Part shown: piece by piece, positions 5,716-11,336 of the stretch
How positions within the stretch are numbered: the first letter of the stretch is position 1
Layout: each line of letters starts with the position of its first letter
DNA from: Acidimicrobiia bacterium
GTDB taxonomy: Bacteria > Actinomycetota > Acidimicrobiia > Acidimicrobiales > Iamiaceae
Direction: 5' to 3'
Assembly (NCBI GenBank): GCA_019247975.1
Contig: JAFBAD010000312.1
Location: forward strand, 1-11,336
DNA length: 11,336 nucleotides
Notes under the pieces: model-generated
The model's database searches: none
Told to the model about the DNA's origin: nothing
The model's input: the letters and a program-made list of their open reading frames with translations, nothing else
Program-made: the position numbers and the translations under genes

Positions 5716-6159
5716 GTGGCCTTGACCGAACTGGCCGGCACGGAGCTGGGCAGTCAGACGATCGTGATCGAACAAGGCCCGGTGCGCGTGTTCGCGAAGG
5801 CCGTCAAGGACGATCCCGAGCGCTACGCGGGTGACGGCGCCCCCACCCCGGTCACGTGGCCGTTCTGCATGAGCTTCTGGGGTTCGGAGGGCGAGGGCGG
5901 CGCGGCCGGTCTGCCGCTCGACAAGCTGCGCGGGCCGGGCCGGATGATCCTCCACGGCGAGGAGGACTTCGAGATCCATCGCGCCCCGAAGGTCGGCGAG
6001 ACGCTGACCGGCACCACCCGCATCGGCGACGTCTACGAGAAGGACACGTCGTCGGCGACCATGGAGTTCTACGTGCGCGAGACCGACTGGCGCGACGAGG
6101 CCGGCGAGACCGTCGTGACCGAGCGGTTCACGATGATCGTCCGCGCCAAGAAGGACTGA
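5716..6159 (+). CDS. Hot-dog fold protein, FAS1-like/MaoC N-terminal dehydratase type
   Basis: Protein of 147 residues resembling the MaoC_dehydrat_N (FAS1-like dehydratase) half of R-specific enoyl-CoA hydratases: an N-terminal beta strand, then VRVFAKAVKDDPERYAGDGAPTP (residues 23-45), then a beta-rich C-terminal half (ILHGEEDFEIHRAPKVGETL, FTMIVRAKKD). The hydratase-2 signature with Asp and His (D-x-N-P-x-H) is not complete: KDDPERY lacks the His. This is therefore probably the non-catalytic half of a two-subunit hydratase such as ChsH1-ChsH2 or HadAB, or an unusual enzyme. No catalytic MaoC partner is encoded in this window. It heads the plus-strand operon, and its TGA overlaps the next ATG by one base. 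Start 5716 is chosen for the AGGGAG site at 5705-5710. Confidence 0.82.
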   Translation: MALTELAGTELGSQTIVIEQGPVRVFAKAVKDDPERYAGDGAPTPVTWPFCMSFWGSEGEGGAAGLPLDKLRGPGRMILHGEEDFEIHRAPKVGETLTGTTRIGDVYEKDTSSATMEFYVRETDWRDEAGETVVTERFTMIVRAKKD

Positions 6160-7376
6160 TGGCCGGCGCGACCGGCACCGATCCCTTCGCCGAGACCGAG
6201 GACCAGGCGGCCCTTCGCCAGCTGGCCCGGGACGTCGCCGAGCGCGAGCTCGCGCCCCGTGCCCGTGACCACGACGAGTCCGGCGACCCGCCGCTCGAGG
6301 CGGCCAAGGCCCTCGCCGCAGCCGACCTGCTGCGGGTGACGATCGGCGAGGAGTGGGGTGGCTTCGGCTACGGCGACATCGAGGCGTCGCTCGTGCTCGA
6401 GGAGCTGGCCCGGGCCGACGTGTCGAGCGCGATCTGGGCGCAGCTCACCTTCAACGGACCGCCGCGCGGCATCGAGCACCTCGGTCCGCAGGCCATGAAG
6501 GAGCGCTGGCTGCCCAAGGTGGCCGACGGCGAGGCGCTCATCTCGATCGGCATCACCGAGCCCGATGCGGGTTCGGCCGTGCAGGAGATGCGCACCGCGC
6601 TGAAGGCCGACGGCGCCGGCTTCCGGCTCGACGGCTACAAAAACTACTCGACGCTCGGCCACGTGGCGCAGGGCATCCTCGTCTGGTGTCGCTGGCCCGG
6701 CGGTGACGGCGCGAAGGGCATCGGCGCGGTCGTCGTCGAGATGGACCGGCCCGGCGTCTCGCTCACCGGCGTGCACCACTCGATGGGCGTGCACGCGTCG
6801 ACCGAGGCCGAGATCGCGTTCGACGACGTCGAGATCGGCCCCGACGACGTGCTCGTCGCCGGCGAGCCGAATGACACCGAGGCGTTCAAGTCGCTGCTCG
6901 CCCACCTGAACCACGAGCGCTGCGGCAACGCGTCGATGTGCGTCGGCGCCGCGCAGGGCGCGCTCGAGCACGCGGTCCGCTACGTGAACGATCGCGTGAT
7001 CGGCGGCAAGCCCCTGGCCACGCTGCAGGGCCTGCAGTGGAAGCTGGCCGACATGGCGATCGCGCTCGAAGGAGCGCGGCTGCAGCTGCGCCGCGCCGTG
7101 CACTTGGCCGGCGAGGGCGGCACCCCTCCTGCGCTCGAGACCGCTATGGCGAAGGCCGCGGCCAACCGCGCGGCGAAGTTCGTGTGCGACGAGGCCATGC
7201 AGATCCACGGCGGCTACGGCTACTCACGCGAGTACCCGCTCGAGCGCACCTACCGCGACATCCGCGGCCTGTGCATCGGCGCCGGAACCATCGAGGCGCA
7301 GCTCAACTACGTCGGCACGAACGTGGCTCGCGGCCGGGCCAGCGTGTCGCCCGGCTGGATCACCCAGAAGCTGTGA
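6159..7376 (+). CDS. Acyl-CoA dehydrogenase family protein with relocated catalytic glutamate
   Basis: FAD-dependent acyl-CoA dehydrogenase of 405 residues, a normal length for the family, introducing an alpha-beta double bond into an acyl-CoA and passing electrons to ETF. Visible: the N-terminal helical domain (1-120), the flavin and substrate loop ISIGITEPDAGSA at 128-140, the middle beta domain, and the C-terminal QIHGGYGYSREYPLERTYRD at 348-367. The catalytic base of medium- and short-chain enzymes (Glu in YEGT) is replaced: the segment reads IGAGT with Ala375. Glu253 in LNHER matches the base position of isovaleryl-CoA and long-chain acyl-CoA dehydrogenases. This implies an active enzyme with a branched or bulky substrate rather than a dead one. 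The ATG overlaps the upstream TGA (TGATG), and AAGGA lies just before it. Its stop overlaps the ligase GTG by four bases. Confidence 0.92.
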   Translation: MAGATGTDPFAETEDQAALRQLARDVAERELAPRARDHDESGDPPLEAAKALAAADLLRVTIGEEWGGFGYGDIEASLVLEELARADVSSAIWAQLTFNGPPRGIEHLGPQAMKERWLPKVADGEALISIGITEPDAGSAVQEMRTALKADGAGFRLDGYKNYSTLGHVAQGILVWCRWPGGDGAKGIGAVVVEMDRPGVSLTGVHHSMGVHASTEAEIAFDDVEIGPDDVLVAGEPNDTEAFKSLLAHLNHERCGNASMCVGAAQGALEHAVRYVNDRVIGGKPLATLQGLQWKLADMAIALEGARLQLRRAVHLAGEGGTPPALETAMAKAAANRAAKFVCDEAMQIHGGYGYSREYPLERTYRDIRGLCIGAGTIEAQLNYVGTNVARGRASVSPGWITQKL

Positions 7377-8812
7377 CGCTGCAGCCCACCTGGTTGCACC
7401 GGGATCGGGCGACGAGCGGACCCACCCTCGACGAGGCGTTCCGCGCGGCCCGGCCGGTGCTGGTGGACGACCGCGCGACGCTCTCGGCCGACGCGCTCGA
7501 GACCGCTGCGGCCGGTCTGGCCGGCTCGCTCCGCACCCTCGGCGTCGAGCGGGGCAGCACCGTCGCGTGGCAGTCGGCCAACCGCTGGGAGATCGTCGCC
7601 CTCTACCGCGCCTGCTGGCGCCTCGGCGCCATCGCCGCGCCGATCCACCACCTCGCCGGCGCAGCCGAGGTGGACGCGCTCGTCACCCGGCTGGCTCCTG
7701 CCGCGGTGATCGACCCCGACGACATCGCGTCGATGGCCGAGCAGGGCGACCCGGTGCACGACGGCGTGGCCGAACCCGAGGATCTCGCACTCGTCCTCCA
7801 CACGTCGGGGTCGAGCGGCGAGCCGAAGGGCGCGCTGCACACGCACGCCGGCTTGGCGTTCAAGGCCGCGCTCATGATCCAGGTGCACGGGCTGCAGCCC
7901 GACGACGTCGTGCTCATGCCGGCGCCGCTCGCGCACATCTCCGGGCTGCTCAACTCGGTGACGATCCCCGGGGTCGGCGGCATGAAGGCGATCCTCATGG
8001 CCCGCTGGGATCCCGAGCACGCCCTCGCGCTCATCGAGGAGCACGGCGTCACGATGATGATGGGCCCGCCGACCTTCTTCGTCGGCCTGCGGGACACGCC
8101 CGGCTTCAGCTCCGAGCGGGTACGGACGGTGCGCCTGATCTCGTGCGGCGGTGCGGGCGTGACGCCGGCGTTCGTGGCGGACACGACCGACGTGTTCGGC
8201 GCGGTGGTCAAGCGCACGTACGGGTCGACCGAGGCACCGACGGTCACGACCGGCCACACCGGCGATGACCCGGTCCGCCTGCGCGAGACCGACGGCCGGC
8301 CGACCGGCGATGCCCAGATCCGGCTCGGGCCGAGCGACGAGATCTGGGTCCGGGCCCCCGAGCTGTTCGTCGGGTACACGGACCCGGCCCGCACGGCCGA
8401 GGCGATCGGCGTCGACGACGACGGCAACGAGTGGTTCCGCACCGGCGACGTCGGCCGCATCGACGACGAGGGCTGGCTGACCGTCACCGGCCGGATCAAG
8501 GACGTCATCATCCGGGGCGGCGAGAACATCTCGGCCGCCGAGGTGGAGTCGGCGCTCGAGGCGCACCCGTCGGTCCGCCAGGCCGTGGCGGTCGGTCAAC
8601 CCGACCAGCGGCTCGGCGAGAAGGTCTGCGCGTTCGTCGTGTGCGTGCCCGGCGGGACCTTCGACCTGGCGGCTTGCCGCGAGTGGTTCCAGGAGCGGGG
8701 CCTGGCCAAGTTCAAGACCCCCGAGCGGGTGGTGGTCCTCCCCGAGATGCCGGTCCTGGCGGCCGGCAAGATCGACCGCACCACCCTTCGCAAGCACGCC
8801 GCACAGCCCTGA
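7373..8812 (+). CDS. AMP-forming acyl-CoA synthetase (ligase)
   Basis: ANL-superfamily ligase of 479 residues that activates a carboxylic acid to its CoA ester with ATP. Adenylation motifs are visible in order: the P-loop TSGSSGEPKG (about 144-153), YGSTEAP, then WFRTGDVGRIDDEGW and GRIKDVIIRGGENIS at the hinge, and GKIDRTTLRK near the end with the catalytic Lys466. All the key residues are present, so it is expected to be active. It is shorter than typical fatty-acyl-CoA ligases (500-550) because its N-terminal domain is compact. The GTG at 7373 overlaps the dehydrogenase stop by four bases (GTGA), so the two are translationally coupled. The operon context implies it activates the substrate, or a side-chain acid, for the dehydrogenase. 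It ends 12 bp from the stop of the convergent CoA-transferase gene. Acid specificity cannot be read. Confidence 0.93.
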   Translation: MTLQPTWLHRDRATSGPTLDEAFRAARPVLVDDRATLSADALETAAAGLAGSLRTLGVERGSTVAWQSANRWEIVALYRACWRLGAIAAPIHHLAGAAEVDALVTRLAPAAVIDPDDIASMAEQGDPVHDGVAEPEDLALVLHTSGSSGEPKGALHTHAGLAFKAALMIQVHGLQPDDVVLMPAPLAHISGLLNSVTIPGVGGMKAILMARWDPEHALALIEEHGVTMMMGPPTFFVGLRDTPGFSSERVRTVRLISCGGAGVTPAFVADTTDVFGAVVKRTYGSTEAPTVTTGHTGDDPVRLRETDGRPTGDAQIRLGPSDEIWVRAPELFVGYTDPARTAEAIGVDDDGNEWFRTGDVGRIDDEGWLTVTGRIKDVIIRGGENISAAEVESALEAHPSVRQAVAVGQPDQRLGEKVCAFVVCVPGGTFDLAACREWFQERGLAKFKTPERVVVLPEMPVLAAGKIDRTTLRKHAAQP

Positions 8813-8824
8813 CCCGCCGCGCCA

Positions 8825-10504
8825 TCAGGCTCTGAGGAAGAAGCCCCTCGGGTCCCAGCGGCGGAGGGTCTCGACCTCATCGGCGGTCGGTGGCTCGATC
8901 GAGCGCACCTCGTCGGCGACGACGAGGTCCCAACCGCACATCTCGCGCACCGCATCCACTCCGTCCGCGCCGCCGACCGCGGCGGTGAGCACGAAGCGGC
9001 CGTCGCGCTTCTCGAAGGTGCCGAGGTCGGTGACGAGGTGCGAGACGCGGAGGCCCGGCGAGGTGATGTACGGCGCCTGCTCGACCGTCCTGCGCGCGGT
9101 GAGCGTCGTCACGATGACGACGTCGTCGGCCACCGACGCGACGTCGTTGCCACCGCCGGAGCCGACGAGGAACGCCTTGCCCGGGATCTCGGTCGAGTCG
9201 ATGTTGCCCTCGGCATCGACGATCGCCGCACCGAGGCACGCGACCGACGTCGTACCGGGCCCGGGCATGACCATCCCGAGGATCTCCGACGAGTCGGCGA
9301 GCATCGTCGACGACGGGAAAGCGCGGTGGTTGAAGACGAACGGGTCGGCCGGCGTCGGCTCGTACCCCCAGAGGCCGAGCTCCGCGCAGAGCACGCAGTC
9401 CGAACCGGCGGCGCGGGCCGAGCGGACGCCGAGCCAGGTGGCCAGGTTGGCCACGCCCGCACCGGCCAGCGCGGTGTCGGCGCCGAGCGACTCGATCCGC
9501 TCGGCGAGCACCCGCGCGCCGAACGCCGCGGCGGTCTCCCACGCGTTCGCCGGCGCGGCCAGGTCAGGCGGGTAGGCCTGCTCGTCGTCGCGCCACGAGT
9601 CGGGGTTCGAGCGCGCCCGCAGCCGTCCGATGCGGTCGGAGCCAAGCCGGTCGAGCCAGCCCTGGTGGTCCTCGACGTCGAGCACGTTGTCCCGGATCCA
9701 GCCGTCGAAGTCGTCGCTCCGGCTCGCGTCGCGCACCTCGGCCCAGAACTCGACGTCCTCCCCGTAGGGCTCGGCCGGCGTGAACCGCCCGTACAGGCCG
9801 CCGGGGTGCGCGCCCATCGGGCACTCCGAGACCGACAGCACCTGGTGGCCCGGGATGCGCACGAGGTGGGCCCAAGGCCGGATGTCGTCCACCACCTGCT
9901 CGACGGTGACGATCGCGCCGCGCGTCGCGGCGAGCGCGCCCCACACCCCTTCGAGCAGTGGCGGATGGAAGGCGACGTTGCCGGCCCGGTCGGCGATCGC
10001 GCCGTGGATGAGCGCGACGTCCGGCGCGCGCGCCGCCACCAGGCCGACGTCACCGAACGGTGAGGCCACGGTGGCGTAGCCCTCGTTCTCCTCCATCGAG
10101 GATCCGGCCAGCGACCGGGTGGTGACGGCCGGGAGGCCGCGAGCGGCAGCTTCCATGCGCTGCTGGTAGGCGAGGAACGACCAGTGCTCGACCTCCACCG
10201 CGCCGCTCAGGTACGCCTTCGAGAAGATCGGGTTCGGGGTGAAGTTGGGGAAGACGTCGCCCGAGTAGCCGGTCACGATCCGGCGCACGAGACCGCCTCG
10301 CACGAACAGCGTGCCGAGCGACGAGAGGGACAGCATCGTGAGGGTGAAGCCGGGGTCGCAACCCCACCACTGCCGCACGAGCTCGGTCGCTGCGGCGGTC
10401 CACCGGGTGTGCCCGCACATGACGTGCACGTCGTCGCCGGGACGGGTGTGCGCCGCGATCGCGTCGCGCAGCGGGACGACCTTGTCACCTGACACGGGCG
10501 TCAT
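8825..10504 (-). CDS. Fused alpha-beta class I CoA-transferase (GctAB/IpdAB type)
   Basis: Protein of 559 residues containing both halves of a class I CoA-transferase that are usually two genes. The alpha-like half (1 to about 300) has PGDDVHVMCG, SGAVEVEHWSF...EAAARGLP and AGSSMEEN, and the DVALIHGAIADRAGN segment. The beta-like half (about 320 to 559) has AGAGVANLATWLG, CAELGLWGYEP with Glu375 at the place of the active-site glutamate, VGSGGGNDVAS, and a terminus (VTDLGTF...PPTADEVETLRRWDPRGFF) like GctB and IpdB. Known relatives transfer CoA between acids or, in IpdAB, hydrolyse the last ring of the steroid nucleus; which applies here is open. The ATG at 10504 lies within the palindrome 10487-10506; an in-frame GTG at 10495 is an alternative, and neither has a ribosome binding site. 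Divergent from the ligase gene at 10539. Confidence 0.85.
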   Translation of the reverse strand: MTPVSGDKVVPLRDAIAAHTRPGDDVHVMCGHTRWTAAATELVRQWWGCDPGFTLTMLSLSSLGTLFVRGGLVRRIVTGYSGDVFPNFTPNPIFSKAYLSGAVEVEHWSFLAYQQRMEAAARGLPAVTTRSLAGSSMEENEGYATVASPFGDVGLVAARAPDVALIHGAIADRAGNVAFHPPLLEGVWGALAATRGAIVTVEQVVDDIRPWAHLVRIPGHQVLSVSECPMGAHPGGLYGRFTPAEPYGEDVEFWAEVRDASRSDDFDGWIRDNVLDVEDHQGWLDRLGSDRIGRLRARSNPDSWRDDEQAYPPDLAAPANAWETAAAFGARVLAERIESLGADTALAGAGVANLATWLGVRSARAAGSDCVLCAELGLWGYEPTPADPFVFNHRAFPSSTMLADSSEILGMVMPGPGTTSVACLGAAIVDAEGNIDSTEIPGKAFLVGSGGGNDVASVADDVVIVTTLTARRTVEQAPYITSPGLRVSHLVTDLGTFEKRDGRFVLTAAVGGADGVDAVREMCGWDLVVADEVRSIEPPTADEVETLRRWDPRGFFLRA

Positions 10505-10506
10505 GT
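10487..10506. promoter_or_regulatory. 20-bp palindromic operator, copy 3 (one mismatch)
   Basis: ACCTGACACGGGCGTCATGT: identical to copy 1 over its first 17 bases, spacer included, and differing only at position 18 (T for G). The right arm contains the CAT that is the reverse complement of the ATG at 10504, so the operator overlaps the first codons of the CoA-transferase gene if that start is used. It ends 17 bp before a likely -10 box of the divergent ligase gene and so would cover its -35 region. Confidence 0.7.
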
Positions 10507-10523
10507 TCGCAGCATCGAACCCC

Positions 10524-10529
10524 TAGTGT
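10524..10529 (+). promoter_or_regulatory. Possible -10 box of the right-edge ligase gene
   Basis: TAGTGT fits TAnnnT and lies nine bases before the ATG at 10539. No ribosome binding site precedes that ATG, so a leaderless or near-leaderless transcript is likely. The arrangement operator, -10 box, start codon is the same as at 776-822. Confidence 0.4.
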
Positions 10530-10538
10530 TCAACGCCG

Positions 10539-11336
10539 ATGAGCACCGGCTTCGCACGGACGACGGTCGAGCGGGCCGACCACCCTGCGCTGGTCGCCGG
10601 CGGCGAGCGGCTCACCTACGCGGAGCTCGACCGGCGGGCCAACCGCCTGGCCCACGTGCTGACCGCGGCGGGGGTCGAGCCGGGCGGCCGCTTGGCGGTG
10701 ATGTTGCCGAACTCGGTGCCGTTCGTCGTGGCGATGACGGCGTCGGCCAAGGTCGGCGTGGCGGTCGTGACGCTCAACTGGCACCTGAAGCCCGACGAGG
10801 TCGCGTGGATCCTCGACGACTCCGGTGCCGCTGCGCTGGTGTCCGACGAGCGCCTCCGCCCGCAGGTCGAGGCGGTGGCCGGCGAGCGTTCGGTGCCGGT
10901 GATCTGGTTCGGCCCGAGTGATGCTCACGACGATCCCCTCGCTGACGCACCAACCGAGCCGATCGCCTACCGCTGGCCGGTCGCGTGGCCCGTCCTCTAC
11001 ACGTCGGGCACGTCGGGCCGGCCGAAGGGCGTCGTGCACAACGCGACCGCCGCCCCCGAGCTCATGGCGATGACCCAGGACGGCCTCGCCGCCATGTGGG
11101 GCTACCGCGAGGACGACGTCCACCTCGCGGCCGGGCCGATGTACCACGCGGGCCCGTGGGGCTACGCCAACTCGACCCTGTACATGGGCGGGACCGTCGT
11201 GCTGATGGAGCGCTGGGACGCGGCGCGGTTCCTCGAGCTGGTCGAGACCGAGCGGGCGACCACGACGTTCCTCACCCCGGCGCACATGATCCGGCTGCTC
11301 GAGCTGCCGGCCGAGGAGTGGCAGCGGCGCGACCTG
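10539..11336 (+). CDS. AMP-forming acyl-CoA synthetase, C-terminus cut by window edge
   Basis: N-terminal 266 residues of a second ANL-superfamily ligase; the reading frame is open to the right edge. Visible: LTYAELDRRANRLAHVL and GDRLAVMLPNS-like core elements of the N-terminal domain (here GGRLAVMLPNSVPFVV), the NWHLKPDEVAWIL segment typical of fatty-acyl-CoA ligases, and the P-loop TSGTSGRPKG at about 155-164, followed by MYHAGPWGY and the GGTVVLMERWDAARFLELVE segment. The later adenylation motifs and the catalytic lysine lie outside. It differs clearly from the ligase at 7373-8812 (different N-terminal region and motif wording), so it is not a recent duplicate and probably activates another acid. 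The ATG at 10539 is chosen because ligase homology begins within 15 residues and the -10 box is close upstream. It is divergent from the CoA-transferase gene and probably shares the operator at 10487-10506. Confidence 0.92.
   Translation, partial: MSTGFARTTVERADHPALVAGGERLTYAELDRRANRLAHVLTAAGVEPGGRLAVMLPNSVPFVVAMTASAKVGVAVVTLNWHLKPDEVAWILDDSGAAALVSDERLRPQVEAVAGERSVPVIWFGPSDAHDDPLADAPTEPIAYRWPVAWPVLYTSGTSGRPKGVVHNATAAPELMAMTQDGLAAMWGYREDDVHLAAGPMYHAGPWGYANSTLYMGGTVVLMERWDAARFLELVETERATTTFLTPAHMIRLLELPAEEWQRRDL

Noticed and set aside
5664..5741. Longer N-terminus of the SDR from an ATG at 5741
   Set aside because: It would translate the operator and overlap the divergent gene; the GTG at 5663 has a good ribosome binding site and the family-like start.
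7307..8797. Long minus-strand open frame opposite the acyl-CoA ligase
   Set aside because: It is the antisense of a gene with all adenylation motifs; its translation shows no family features.
8808..8829. Inverted repeat CCTGA...TCAGG spanning the convergent stops of the ligase and CoA-transferase genes
   Set aside because: The stem is only five base pairs with a 12-base loop and no T-run; it arises largely from the two TGA stop codons, so it is not supported as a terminator or as another operator copy.
1..11336. tRNA, rRNA, CRISPR array, insertion sequence or riboswitch
   Set aside because: Genes cover nearly the whole window, the largest non-coding gap is about 70 bp, and no direct-repeat array, transposase motif or terminal inverted repeat was seen.

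Overview
The window is very GC-rich and almost fully coding. It has tightly packed genes, many GTG starts and 1- or 4-nucleotide start/stop overlaps. This fits a high-GC actinobacterium. The gene families (Ltp-type thiolase-fold protein with a DUF35 partner, hot-dog dehydratases, HSD17B4-type SDRs, several acyl-CoA enzymes) suggest an Acidimicrobiia- or Mycobacteriales-like lipid or steroid degrader. The taxon is inference. No RNA gene, mobile element or CRISPR array was seen.

Layout, left to right: (1) a minus-strand SDR gene cut by the left edge (start 751); (2) a divergent plus-strand run of a crotonase-family protein (822-1673), an APH-fold phosphotransferase (1688-2461) and a RibD/DHFR-like reductase (2513-3094); (3) a minus-strand operon read from 5663 down to 3104, encoding an SDR, a zinc-ribbon/OB-fold DUF35 protein and a thiolase-fold Ltp-like protein; (4) a plus-strand operon from 5716 to 8812, encoding a FAS1/MaoC-N-like hot-dog protein, an acyl-CoA dehydrogenase and an AMP-forming acyl-CoA ligase; (5) a minus-strand fused alpha-beta class I CoA-transferase of GctAB/IpdAB type (10504-8825); (6) a second AMP-forming ligase (from 10539), cut by the right edge.

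The genes supply most steps of a CoA-thioester degradation route: activation (two ligases), alpha-beta dehydrogenation, hydration or isomerisation, hydroxyacyl oxidation (two SDRs), carbon-carbon cleavage (thiolase-fold protein plus DUF35, resembling the steroid side-chain aldolase Ltp2-ChsH2) and CoA transfer or ring hydrolysis (IpdAB-like fusion). The substrate cannot be read from the sequence; a steroid, bile-acid-like or other branched or cyclic acid is plausible.

The most notable signal is regulatory. The same 20-bp palindrome, ACCTGAC-N6-GTCAGGT, lies in all three divergent promoter regions (776-795, 5679-5698, and 10487-10506 with one mismatch) and was not found as a complete site elsewhere in the window. 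This suggests one regulon controlled by a dimeric, probably TetR-type, repressor encoded outside the window. Several enzymes also lack the usual catalytic residues of their families, which points to altered chemistry.
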